Assembly (NCBI RefSeq): GCF_006715005.1
Contig: NZ_VFMJ01000001.1
Location: 1,736,001-1,800,000, forward strand
Length of the DNA: 64,000 bases
Direction of reading: 5' to 3'
Source of the DNA: Serratia marcescens
Lineage (GTDB): Bacteria; Pseudomonadota; Gammaproteobacteria; Enterobacterales; Enterobacteriaceae
Below the pieces are notes generated by a model. The model was not told the DNA's origin. It saw only the letters and a program-made list of their open reading frames with translations, and did no database searches. The position numbers and the translations under genes are program-made. Shown here one piece after another: positions 10,617-19,191 of the stretch (the first letter of the stretch is position 1; the number at the start of each line of letters is the position of its first letter).

Positions 10617-11579
10617 CTAATCTTCGTCGTCGTGCTCATCGTCTTCATCCGCCTCGATCGGGCAGTTGAAGTTTTCCGGTTTAATCACCAGCAGATCGCA
10701 TTTCAGATGGTCGATCACATGTTCCGCAGTGTTGCCGATAAAGGCCGCTGAAATGCCGGTGCGGCCCAACGTGCCCAGAACCACCACGCCGGCCTGCAGG
10801 TGTTCGGCCAGATCGGGGATCACCTCCTCCGGCAGGCCTTTTTCTACGTGGGTGAACTCTTCCTTAATGCAGAATTTCTGTCGCAGCGCCTTCATGGCGA
10901 TCAGGTGCTGGCCGCGAATGGCGTCATTGTAGACGCTTGGGTCAAAGTCGGGCAATTCGATGGCAATGTTGATCGGGGTAACGGGGTAGGCACCAACCAG
11001 GTGAACCTCGGTCTGGTTGACGTTTTCTGCCAGTTCAACGGTTTCTTGCACCAGTTTGATATTGAGCGGGTCGTGATAGGGTTCTTCGCTGGCCAGGTTG
11101 ACCGCCACCAGCGCTTTGCCGCCTTCCGGCCAAGGCTGGTCTTTCACCATCCATACCGGGCAAGGGCATTTGCGCAGCAGGTGCCAGTCGGTGGGAGTGA
11201 AGATCACCGATTCCAGCCGGTCATGCTGGTGCGCCATTTTCAGCAGCAGGTCATGTTGGCCGGACAGCACTTCCTGAATAATGGCTTCGAAGGGACGGTT
11301 ATGCCAGACCACTTTGATTTCGATCGGCACGCCGTCGTTGAGATAGAAACGACACTGCTCGTTGATCCAGGCGGCGCGTTGGCTGATCACACCTTGCCGC
11401 ATCGCCGTTCTTTCATCCGGAGAGAGCAGGGTCGTCATTTCGTAAGAGAAGTCATAAATGGGCAGGAAGGCTTTGATGCGCCCGCCGTTCCGTTTTACCA
11501 GGTACACGGCGCGGCGCAATGCCGGCTGATCGTCCTGATTGGGGTCAATAGCCACCAGAAGATTCTGATACTTCGCCAT
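10617..11579 (-). CDS. uspE: Universal stress protein E
   Basis: 320-aa tandem universal stress protein with two Usp domains: about 1-145, starting [17 protein letters not shown], and about 155-300. The second domain carries the loop [24 protein letters not shown], typical of the Usp fold. The acidic tail ([10 protein letters not shown]) is family-typical. E. coli UspE (316 aa) affects stress survival, motility and aggregation. The position beside fnr is conserved in enterobacteria. Confidence 0.95.
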   Translation of the reverse strand: MAKYQNLLVAIDPNQDDQPALRRAVYLVKRNGGRIKAFLPIYDFSYEMTTLLSPDERTAMRQGVISQRAAWINEQCRFYLNDGVPIEIKVVWHNRPFEAIIQEVLSGQHDLLLKMAHQHDRLESVIFTPTDWHLLRKCPCPVWMVKDQPWPEGGKALVAVNLASEEPYHDPLNIKLVQETVELAENVNQTEVHLVGAYPVTPINIAIELPDFDPSVYNDAIRGQHLIAMKALRQKFCIKEEFTHVEKGLPEEVIPDLAEHLQAGVVVLGTLGRTGISAAFIGNTAEHVIDHLKCDLLVIKPENFNCPIEADEDDEHDDED

Positions 11580-11661
11580 AGGGCCTCCTTACAGCTGAAA
11601 TCAACAGTCTGTTAATTTACAGAGTAACCCAACATTGAAAAACAGAACAACAACAGAAGCG

Positions 11662-11699
11662 TGCCGGATCAACAATTTCGGGGAAATGTTGATCCGGCA
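11662..11699 (-). terminator. Long hairpin after fnr
   Basis: TGCCGGATCAAC (11662-11673) pairs perfectly with GTTGATCCGGCA (11688-11699), and an inner ATTTC/GAAAT stem extends it. It lies 7 bp after the fnr stop on the minus strand. The downstream minus-strand sequence is T-rich but not a pure T-run. Confidence 0.6.
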
Positions 11700-11705
11700 G
11701 GGGGA

Positions 11706-12470
11706 TCAGGCGTTGACGGTCACGTTGATGCGCGGCGTGCCGGCCAGCACCGACAGGGCGTCGGCGTTTTCGATGGTGATGTATTTGCCTTTCACGCTGA
11801 GGATTTCGCTTTTCTGGAAGCGGCCCAGCAGACGACTGATGGTTTCCACCGTCAGGCCGAGGTAGTTGCCGATGTCGCCGCGGGTCATGGTCAAACGGAA
11901 CTCGCGTGGTGAGAAACCGCGCTCCGCAAAGCGGCGCGACAGGTTGTAAACGAACGCCGCCAGGCGCTCTTCGGCGTTTTTCTTCGACAGTAGCAGGATC
12001 ATGTCCTGATCGCCTTTGATCTCGCCGCTCATCAGCCGCATGATCTGCTGACGCAGGTTAGGCATTTTGCCGGACAGATCGTCGAGGGTCTCGAACGGGA
12101 TCTCGCACACCATCGAGGTTTCCAGCGCCTGGGCGAAGCTCGGGTGCTTCAGGCCGCCGATGGCATCGAAGCCCACCAGGTCACCCGCCAGGTGGAAACC
12201 GGTGATTTGCTCGTCGCCTTGCTCGGTGATGGTGTAGCTTTTGATGGTCCCGGAACGGATCGCGTACAGCGATTTCAGCTCGTCGCCGGCCTTGAACAGG
12301 GTCTGGCCTTTCTGGATGGGCTTTTTCCTCTCGATAATGTTGTCGAGCTGGTCCAGCTCGTGAGCATTAAGGGTGAAAGGAATGCACAGCTGGCTGATGC
12401 TGCAGTCCTGGCAATGGATCGCACAACCACCAGACTGGATACGACGAATCACGCGTTTTTCCGGGATCAT
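11706..12470 (-). CDS. fnr: Oxygen-sensing transcriptional regulator FNR
   Basis: 254-aa global regulator of anaerobic metabolism of the CRP/FNR family. The four cluster-binding cysteines are at the positions known from E. coli: Cys20, Cys23 and Cys29 in the N-terminal [13 protein letters not shown], and Cys122. A cyclic-nucleotide-type beta-roll, a dimer helix and a helix-turn-helix ([15 protein letters not shown], with the Glu and Arg that read TTGAT half-sites) follow. A FNR-type site 21 bp before the start codon points to autorepression. Confidence 0.97.
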   Translation of the reverse strand: MIPEKRVIRRIQSGGCAIHCQDCSISQLCIPFTLNAHELDQLDNIIERKKPIQKGQTLFKAGDELKSLYAIRSGTIKSYTITEQGDEQITGFHLAGDLVGFDAIGGLKHPSFAQALETSMVCEIPFETLDDLSGKMPNLRQQIMRLMSGEIKGDQDMILLLSKKNAEERLAAFVYNLSRRFAERGFSPREFRLTMTRGDIGNYLGLTVETISRLLGRFQKSEILSVKGKYITIENADALSVLAGTPRINVTVNA

Positions 12471-12862
12471 AGATTACGCTCATTCAATAATTGATATGAG
12501 TCAATTTTAACATCTTTTGCTGCAGCTGATAAGGGTGGCATTAGCATGAATAGGGGTATTGTGTGCGAATTTTGCGCACACATGCCGCCGATTATTCTGT
12601 ATTGCGCTGAAGTCGCTAGATTTATTTGGCACTTATGGGCAACGTGCGATTGTCTTCGCGGCGGCGCGAGCCGGGCAATCGCCGCGAGCGGCCTTTGCGG
12701 CGTGCATCGGCGAATTTTAGCGACGTGAATCAATCATCCTTTGACACATCTGCTGGCGAAAGCTTGTCGCATTCATCTGAATCCTCACCGCAAAGCCGCG
12801 CGGCGTCGGCGTTAAGCTGAAGGTCAAAAAGGCAGCTGAACAATCCTGTTCGGGAGTGGATG
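12471..12862. other. fnr divergent intergenic region (392 bp)
   Basis: It holds the fnr promoter with its FNR-type site at 12491-12504, and further right the presumed promoter of the divergent envelope gene at 12863. Short ORFs here (12546-12728, 12626-12820) lack a plausible ribosome-binding site and any recognisable product. No other structure was noticed. Confidence 0.6.
12491..12504. promoter_or_regulatory. FNR-type operator upstream of fnr
   Basis: TTGATATGAGTCAA differs by one base from the FNR consensus TTGAT-N4-ATCAA. It is centred about 27 bp upstream of the fnr start codon, so it would overlap the promoter or transcription start, the arrangement expected for autorepression. Confidence 0.7.
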
Positions 12863-13198
12863 ATGAAAAAGCGCATATTGTTGATGGCGGTTGCCGGGGT
12901 GTTGATGACGGCCAGCGCAGCCGCCTTCGCCCACGGCTATTACGGCCACGGCTACTACCGGCATGGCTATTACTATGGTGGGCCGCGCGTGGTGATCGGC
13001 GTGCCCTGGGGGCCGCCGCCGCTCTATTATCCGCCGCCACCGGTGGTGTATGTCACACCGCCGCCACCGCAGACCTATATTGAAAAGCCGCCGAGCTACG
13101 CCTACTACTGCCGCCGTCCGGCGGGCTATTACCCGCAGGTACCGCGCTGTCCCGACGGTTGGATGAAAGTGGTGCCAGACGGTCCGTTCTCCCGGTGA
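12863..13198 (+). CDS. Small exported Gly/Tyr/Pro-rich envelope protein
   Basis: 111-aa secreted protein with a signal peptide (KKRILLMAVAGVLMTASAAAFA, cleavage near residue 23). A His/Gly/Tyr repeat (GYYGHGYYRHGYYYGG), a Pro-rich middle and a C-terminal YYCRRPAGYYPQVPRCPDGWMKV block follow. That block, with two Cys and CPDGW, recurs in small proteobacterial exported proteins of unknown function. I chose the second of two adjacent ATG codons because GGGAG lies 6 bp upstream. The lipoprotein gene follows 16 bp later, so the two are probably co-transcribed. Confidence 0.75.
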   Translation: MKKRILLMAVAGVLMTASAAAFAHGYYGHGYYRHGYYYGGPRVVIGVPWGPPPLYYPPPPVVYVTPPPPQTYIEKPPSYAYYCRRPAGYYPQVPRCPDGWMKVVPDGPFSR

Positions 13199-13214
13199 TT
13201 AAAGGCGGTGCGTG

Positions 13215-13742
13215 ATGAGACACTCTTTTGCTTTCCCGCTAGTGGCGCTGGCCGGGCTGTTGGCCGGCTGCGTCTCTGCGCCTTCCGGGCCGGGGGTCAC
13301 TGCGCTACCCGGTACGGGGAAAAGTTACGAACAATTCAATCGCGATGAGGCCATGTGCCGCGGCTATGCACAAAACAGCCTCGGCGGCGGCGCGCAAACG
13401 GCGGCCAATTCGGCGACGGGGACGGCGGTGGCGGGAACGGCCGTCGGCGCGGCGGCCGGGGCGTTGATCGGCGCGGCATCCGGTCATGCCGGCCCCGGCG
13501 CGCTGATCGGCGCGGGCGGCGGGTTGCTGGTCGGCAGCGCGATGGCCAATAACTCAGCCTGGCGCAGCAGCGATGACCTGCAAGACCGCTACGATACCGT
13601 GTATACGCAGTGCATGTACGCCAAAGGCAACAAGGTGCCGGTGGCCTACGGTTATGGTGAGGCCACCTCATCGCCGGTGCCGCCGGACTACTATCCCGCC
13701 GCCCCGGCGGAGGGCGTACCGCCTGACTATGTGCCGCGTTAG
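13215..13742 (+). CDS. Glycine-zipper lipoprotein
   Basis: 175-aa predicted lipoprotein: signal peptide with lipobox LAGC (Cys19), then a soluble part with a long glycine-zipper segment (about residues 73-112; motifs AGTAVGAAAGALIGAASG and GALIGAGGGLLVGSAM) that can insert into or pack against a membrane. The C-terminus is Pro/Tyr-rich. Similar glycine-zipper lipoproteins act in outer-membrane integrity, but no specific role can be read. It overlaps the convergent ogt gene by 4 bp at the stop codons. Confidence 0.78.
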   Translation: MRHSFAFPLVALAGLLAGCVSAPSGPGVTALPGTGKSYEQFNRDEAMCRGYAQNSLGGGAQTAANSATGTAVAGTAVGAAAGALIGAASGHAGPGALIGAGGGLLVGSAMANNSAWRSSDDLQDRYDTVYTQCMYAKGNKVPVAYGYGEATSSPVPPDYYPAAPAEGVPPDYVPR

Positions 13743-14269
13743 CGCGAGAGCAGATCCTGCGGCAGGTAGCCTTCGTGCTGCAGCAGCCACTGTTTGCGCT
13801 GTACGCCGCCGGCATAGCCGGTCAGCGCGCCCTGTGAACCGATCACCCGGTGGCAGGGCACCACGATGCTGATCGGATTTGAACCGTTGGCCATGCCGAC
13901 CGCGCGCGAGGCGGTCGGACGGCCGATGCGTTGCGCCAGTTGGCCGTAGGTCAGGATCTCGCCGCAGGGGATTTGGCGCAGCTGTTGCCACACGGTTCGT
14001 TGGAACTCGGTGCCGGCGGTCATCACCGGCAACCGATCGATAATGCCCAGTTCCCCGGCGAAATAGCGTTGCATGGCGTCGGTCAGCCCGCTGGGATCGC
14101 GCTGTTCGCGCAGGGTGAAGCGATCGGCGCGGTAGTGGGTATTCAGCAGCTTCATCAGGCGCGCTTCGTGATCGGTCCAGTCAATCGCCCGCAGGCGCCC
14201 CTGTTCATCGGCAATCAGCACCAGTTCTCCCACCGGCGTAGCGGTACGATCAATCAAAAAAGTCTGCAT
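13739..14269 (-). CDS. ogt: Methylated-DNA--protein-cysteine methyltransferase Ogt
   Basis: 176-aa suicide DNA-repair enzyme that removes O6-alkyl from guanine and O4-alkyl from thymine. The alkyl-acceptor motif IVVPCHRVIG contains Cys139, with the helix-turn-helix GQLAQRIGRPTASRAVGMANGSNP before it. The ATG at 14269 has AGGAG upstream and gives the usual length; an ATG at 14353 would add 28 unrelated residues. It is normally the immediate neighbour of fnr in E. coli, but here two envelope genes lie between them. Confidence 0.95.
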   Translation of the reverse strand: MQTFLIDRTATPVGELVLIADEQGRLRAIDWTDHEARLMKLLNTHYRADRFTLREQRDPSGLTDAMQRYFAGELGIIDRLPVMTAGTEFQRTVWQQLRQIPCGEILTYGQLAQRIGRPTASRAVGMANGSNPISIVVPCHRVIGSQGALTGYAGGVQRKQWLLQHEGYLPQDLLSR

Positions 14270-14488
14270 CTGGATCACTCCTCGGTTTAGTAAGGCGATT
14301 ATCGCATGAAACGGAGGGAGACGATGGCGGATTTCGGACATGCTGATGGGCAACCGCAGGGTTGCCCGAATAGCCGGCGCACGGTAAGGCAGATCGTCAT
14401 TGTTCGTTAAATCTATAAATTAAATTTATAAGTTACCGATACAAGTTATGTCTTGTTTATTATTTCATCAAGCATTAACGCTTTGGGG

Positions 14489-14800
14489 TTACTTATAGTT
14501 GATGGTTACGCGTTTTAAATGTGGGTCGTTATTCACTATTTCGCTGGTGACGGTAGAGACTAATTCTTTTGGCATCTCTTTTAACGGCGTTGAAATATAA
14601 CCATTCCGGTTTTCCGTCACTTTACCGAAGCAGTTTGAGATGAGCTGGTCGTTTTGGTGTTTGATGGTGCAGGCCGGCGTGGTAATGGTGCCGGTGAAAC
14701 GCACGACGCCAGAGGCAACCTGGCTGCCGGAAAGCGGTTTTGCTTGCAGAGCGAAGGGCAGAATGACCAATGCGCTTAATACGGCTAAGTAATGGTTCAT
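14489..14800 (-). CDS. Short orphan type 1 fimbrial-like protein
   Basis: 103-aa exported protein with a signal peptide (cleavage after LQAK or ALQA, about residue 20) followed by a pilin-like start (GVVRFTGTITTPACTIKHQND). Two cysteines (CTIK ... NCFG) could form the pilin disulfide, and the C-terminal VTINYK resembles the donor-strand end of FimA-type pilins. It is much shorter than normal pilins (150-180 aa) and has no usher or chaperone gene nearby. A 19-bp palindrome lies about 70 bp upstream. Confidence 0.7.
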   Translation of the reverse strand: MNHYLAVLSALVILPFALQAKPLSGSQVASGVVRFTGTITTPACTIKHQNDQLISNCFGKVTENRNGYISTPLKEMPKELVSTVTSEIVNNDPHLKRVTINYK

Positions 14801-15107
14801 ACGCTGTTCCTCTCAGAGTAAAAACACTGCCAATTAAAAAACAAGCGTGCTTGCTTTCATCAAATAAGCTATTTCGCCTGGCGAAATAAAAAACGAATGG
14901 GCAAGAATCCTACTGCCTGCATCCAATGAATTTGATAATAGGGAGGTAGGATGAGTAAAACCATGATTTGGATCATAGTGAAGGCCGGTTAATGATTTCC
15001 GGCGCGGGTGGGGTAAAAGGCTGTGATCGTTCTCTCAGGAAAGTCGGGAGTGGCGGGCAGTTTTCGCCCCCGTTGAGCCGTTGCCGTCTCCGGGGGCGAG
15101 CGCGGGA
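14801..15107. other. Intergenic region between the pilin-like gene and the aldolase gene (307 bp)
   Basis: Contains the pilin-gene promoter region with a perfect palindrome at 14870-14888 and a GC-rich hairpin (CGCCCCCG 15065-15072 / CGGGGGCG 15091-15098) just after the aldolase stop codon. The hairpin lacks a T-run on the minus strand. Nothing else was seen. Confidence 0.6.
14870..14888. promoter_or_regulatory. 19-bp palindrome upstream of the pilin-like gene
   Basis: TATTTCGC, spacer CTG, GCGAAATA: a perfect 8-bp inverted repeat about 70 bp before the start codon at 14800. It has no T-run after it, so an operator is more likely than a terminator. The binding protein is unknown. Confidence 0.5.
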
Positions 15108-15971
<864 letters not shown>

Positions 15972-17138
15972 TTACAACTCAGGGGAGGGAAAACGGTAAA
16001 TCGTCACGCCTTTCACCACCCGGTTGACCTCGCCGGTCGGGCAAGGGTTGTCCGGGGTCAGCCCCAACGCCAGTGAACTCTCGAAGGCCAGCATCTGGGT
16101 GAACAGCAGATACGGGAACAGCAGCCAGATATCGTCAGCCGCGTCGTGCATATGCAGCAGGGCGTCGGACAGAGGTTGGCGTTCGCCGGTCAATCCGACC
16201 AGCTGCATCGCCAGCCCGTCGCGCTGCAGCTCGTTCCACAGATCGCGGTCATACTGGCGGGCGTAGTCGTCGTGGGAGAACATCAGCACCACCAACGTCT
16301 GGCCGTCGACCATGAATTTCGGGCCGTGGCGCAGGCCGAGCGGCGAGTCGTAGCGTGTAACGATGCGGCCGGCGGTCAGCTCCAGCATCTTGAGCGAGGC
16401 CTCTTCGGCGAGGCCGGTAAAGCAGCTGCCGCCGAGGGTGATGTAGCGGCGGAAGCCGCTGGCGGCCAGCGCTTTCACCTGCGCCTGCAGCGTTTCACGC
16501 AGTGCGCGGCAGCGCTGCACCATGGCACTCAGCGGTGCCTGGGCGGCCTCGAGCGACGTTGGGCCGAGCAGCAGCGCGGCGCTCAGCATCATGCAGCTGA
16601 AGCTGGAGGTCATGGCGAAGCTCTGATCGTTGGAGCCTTGCGGCATCACCAGCGAACAGACGTTGTCACGCCGATGCGCGTACTGCGCCAGCCGGCTGTC
16701 CGGGTTGCACACCAGCATCAGGTGATAGCTTTCCGGTAGCAGCTGGTCGGCCAACTCCACCGTCGCCACGCTTTCCGGGCTGTTGCCCGAACGGGCGAAG
16801 GAAACCAGCAGCGTCGGCCGCTCAGGGTCGAGATACTGCCGCGGGTTGGCGACGATATCGGTGGTGCCGTAGGCCACCACGTCGCGGCCGGTGCGTTCGC
16901 GCAGCCAGGGCGCCAGGGCGCGGCCGGCGAACGCCGAACTGCCGGCGCCGCACAGCACGATCTGCAGGCGCGGATCGGCCAGCAGCGGCGCCAGGAACGG
17001 CTGCCACTGCGCCTGTTGATCCTGCAGCTGCCGGTGCAGCATCGCCCACAGGTCCGGCTGTTGCCAAATCTCGGCGGCGGTGTGCCAGGCGTTGCGCTGC
17101 TTCAGCCAATCCGCCTCGTAAGAGAAATACGCGTTCAT
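15972..17138 (-). CDS. agaS: Galactosamine-6-phosphate isomerase/deaminase AgaS
   Basis: 388-aa SIS-domain enzyme that converts galactosamine 6-phosphate to tagatose 6-phosphate and ammonia in amino-sugar catabolism. The first SIS domain has VLCGAGSSAFAGRALAPWL and LLVSFARSGNSPESVATVE, and the second carries ITLGGSCFTGLAEEASLKMLELTAG and DSPLGLRHGPKF, features of AgaS. Length is close to E. coli AgaS (384 aa). It lies between the AgaR-type regulator and the aldolase, in the usual aga gene neighbourhood but without PTS or deacetylase genes. Confidence 0.9.
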   Translation of the reverse strand: MNAYFSYEADWLKQRNAWHTAAEIWQQPDLWAMLHRQLQDQQAQWQPFLAPLLADPRLQIVLCGAGSSAFAGRALAPWLRERTGRDVVAYGTTDIVANPRQYLDPERPTLLVSFARSGNSPESVATVELADQLLPESYHLMLVCNPDSRLAQYAHRRDNVCSLVMPQGSNDQSFAMTSSFSCMMLSAALLLGPTSLEAAQAPLSAMVQRCRALRETLQAQVKALAASGFRRYITLGGSCFTGLAEEASLKMLELTAGRIVTRYDSPLGLRHGPKFMVDGQTLVVLMFSHDDYARQYDRDLWNELQRDGLAMQLVGLTGERQPLSDALLHMHDAADDIWLLFPYLLFTQMLAFESSLALGLTPDNPCPTGEVNRVVKGVTIYRFPSPEL

Positions 17139-17164
17139 GATGACAGCTCCTTAAAAAGCCTCGG

Positions 17165-17935
17165 TTAACGGTCGGCGATAATCACGTCGATCCCTAAATG
17201 GTGCAGCGCCTGCAGGTAGTGCTCCGGAATGCGGCTGTCGGTGACCAGGCGGTGGATCTGGCCGATTTCGCGGATCATGCAAAAACTGGTGCGGCCAAAT
17301 TTGCTGGCGTCGGCGATGGCGATCACTTCACGCGCCACCTCGCACATCACGCGGTTCAGCTGCGCTTCGCCCGGATCCGGCGTGGTGATGCCGCTCGTGA
17401 GATCGAAACCGTCGACGCCGAGAAACAGCTTGTCGAACCGGTACTGGCGCAGTTGCTGTTCGGCGGCGGGGCCGTACAACGACCAGGCCTTGCGGCGCAC
17501 GCTGCCCCCGACCACCATCAGATCGATCTGCTCGTTGTTGGCCAGCTCGAAGGCGATGTTCAGCGCGTTGGTCATTACCACCAGATCCTTTTTGCCCGCC
17601 AGCTGCGGCGCCATCTGGCTGGTGGTGGAGCCGGAGTCGAGGATGACGGCGTCGCCGTCTTCGATCAGCGCCGCCGCCGCGCAGGCGATGGCGTGTTTCA
17701 CGTCACGATTGATACGGCCTTTGTCCTGCAGCGGGCGGTCGAAGGCGAACTGTTTGTTCAACATGGCGCCGCCGTAAGCGCGTACCGCGCAGCCGTGCTT
17801 TTCCAGTTGGCGCAGATCGCTGCGGATGGTGACGCTGGACACCGAAAACTGCTGGCTGAGCTGCTCCACGCGCACCGTGCCCTCGCGGCACAGCTGGTCG
17901 ATAATTAATTCCCGGCGTTTTGCGGTATTGATCAT
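17165..17935 (-). CDS. agaR: DeoR-family transcriptional repressor, AgaR type
   Basis: 256-aa regulator. The N-terminal DeoR helix-turn-helix (RRELIIDQLCREGTVRVEQL, then SVTIRSDLRQLEKHG) is followed by the phosphosugar-sensing domain with DGDAVILDSGSTTSQMAPQL, NALNIAFELA and FLGVDGFDLTSGITTPDPGEAQLN. E. coli AgaR represses the aga genes and is relieved by amino-sugar phosphates. Repeated TTTCAGT/ACTGAAA sequences upstream of the gene, and CTTTCAC copies before the ABC operon, are candidate operators. It is the first gene of the agaR-agaS-aldolase unit. Confidence 0.87.
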   Translation of the reverse strand: MINTAKRRELIIDQLCREGTVRVEQLSQQFSVSSVTIRSDLRQLEKHGCAVRAYGGAMLNKQFAFDRPLQDKGRINRDVKHAIACAAAALIEDGDAVILDSGSTTSQMAPQLAGKKDLVVMTNALNIAFELANNEQIDLMVVGGSVRRKAWSLYGPAAEQQLRQYRFDKLFLGVDGFDLTSGITTPDPGEAQLNRVMCEVAREVIAIADASKFGRTSFCMIREIGQIHRLVTDSRIPEHYLQALHHLGIDVIIADR

Positions 17936-18267
17936 TAACGCAGACTCCTGATTTACCTGTAGCCGTGCCCGACCGCGGCTTAATAAGCCGCAGCGAGACC
18001 GACCGGAGCGCTTTCAGTTGTTCGTGGCGAATTACAGCAAACGAAACACTGAAATGCAATCGATTAATTTTAAAATATCTATATCTATCAGGTGGTTATA
18101 TTTAATTTTGCTTTCAGTTTAATGCCAACCGAAAGCGGTATTAACGCAAAGTGAAAACGGCAAATTCGTTATTTTTCAGTCGACAATTCTCGCTATGACC
18201 TCATTCGGCCCCGCGACGGCGAAAGCCGCAGCGATAATTCGGCAGCCGCCGGGCTTTCACTGTTTTT
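17936..18267. promoter_or_regulatory. agaR upstream region with repeated TTTCAGT/ACTGAAA motifs (332 bp)
   Basis: AT-rich gap between the kinase gene and agaR. It holds CTTTCAGT at 18011-18018, ACTGAAA at 18048-18054, CTTTCAGT at 18111-18118, TTTCAGT at 18174-18180 and CTTTCAC at 18254-18260. The first two form an inverted repeat with a 29-bp spacer. The repetition suggests an AgaR-controlled promoter for agaR-agaS-aldolase, separate from the ABC operon. Confidence 0.55.
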
Positions 18268-19188
18268 TTATGCCGCCGCTTGTAATAGCGCCGCGCCGCG
18301 CACGCCGCTGCTGTCACCGTGCACCGGCGGGAATACCGCTGCCGGTTCCACGCCCGGCAGCAGCCAGCGCCGCATTGCCGTCGGCAACAGCGGATACAGC
18401 TCGCCGACGTTGGACAAGCCACCGCCCAGCACGAAGGCATCAACGTCCAACAGCAGTTGCAAACCGGCCAGCGCGCTGGCCAGGATGTCGACGTACACGG
18501 TCATTAGCCACTGTGCGTGCGCATTCCCCGCGCAGTAGCTGGCGACCAGCGCCGGCACGTCGGCGGCCGGATGGGCAAAATGGCGGCTCAGCGCCAGCAG
18601 CCCGCTGCCGGAGACGTAGCGTTCAAAACAGCCGGTCAACCCGCAGTTGCAGCGGAACAGCGGCAGATCGTAACGCTGCGCCAGCTGGGCCGAGATCGGC
18701 ATATGGCCCCATTCGCCTGCCAGTCCGTTGCGCCCCTTGTGCAGTTGCCGGTTCACCACCAGGCCACCGCCGGCGCCGGTGCCGATGATGGCGCCGAACA
18801 CCAGCGGCAGGTGTGCGGTTTGCGGCGTACTGGCTTCCGACAGCGCGAAACAGCGGCAATCGTTCTCGATGGCGATCGGCCGCGCCAGCGCCTGCGTCAA
18901 ATCATCCGCCAGGCAATGCCCGGTCAGGCAGGGCACGTTGACCGCCAGCTGGCGGCGGCTGATGGGATCGGTGATCCCCGGCAGGCCGATGCCAATGCTG
19001 CCGCGTGTGTGCAGCTCGCGATCTGCTTGCTCGACCAGCCCGGTGATGCAGGCCACGAATTCGCCGTAATCGCTGGTAGGGGTACGCACCCGCTGGATCA
19101 GCACCTGATTGAGTCGGCGATCGTAAGCGGCCATTTCAATCTTGGTGCCGCCGATGTCGAAGCCGTAACGCATCTCTGTTGTGGCCAT
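18268..19188 (-). CDS. ROK-family hexosamine kinase (NagK/AgaK-like)
   Basis: 306-aa sugar kinase of the ROK family. The ATP-binding motif FDIGGTKIEMA is at 10-20. The sugar-binding/active-site region IENDCRCFALSEA carries the catalytic Asp of ENDC, followed by FGAIIGTGAGGGLVVN. The ROK zinc motif GEWGHMP ... CNCGLTGCFERYVSGSGL is complete. NagK of E. coli phosphorylates N-acetylglucosamine; the AgaS/AgaR/GH123 neighbours make N-acetylgalactosamine or galactosamine the more likely substrate here. It starts 3 bp after the oxidoreductase stop, at the end of the ABC operon. Confidence 0.85.
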   Translation of the reverse strand: MATTEMRYGFDIGGTKIEMAAYDRRLNQVLIQRVRTPTSDYGEFVACITGLVEQADRELHTRGSIGIGLPGITDPISRRQLAVNVPCLTGHCLADDLTQALARPIAIENDCRCFALSEASTPQTAHLPLVFGAIIGTGAGGGLVVNRQLHKGRNGLAGEWGHMPISAQLAQRYDLPLFRCNCGLTGCFERYVSGSGLLALSRHFAHPAADVPALVASYCAGNAHAQWLMTVYVDILASALAGLQLLLDVDAFVLGGGLSNVGELYPLLPTAMRRWLLPGVEPAAVFPPVHGDSSGVRGAALLQAAA

Positions 19189-19191
19189 GCT

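Noticed and set aside
15065-15098. GC-rich hairpin after the aldolase gene as intrinsic terminator
   Set aside because: The 8-bp stem is perfect but on the minus strand it is followed by A residues, not a T-run.
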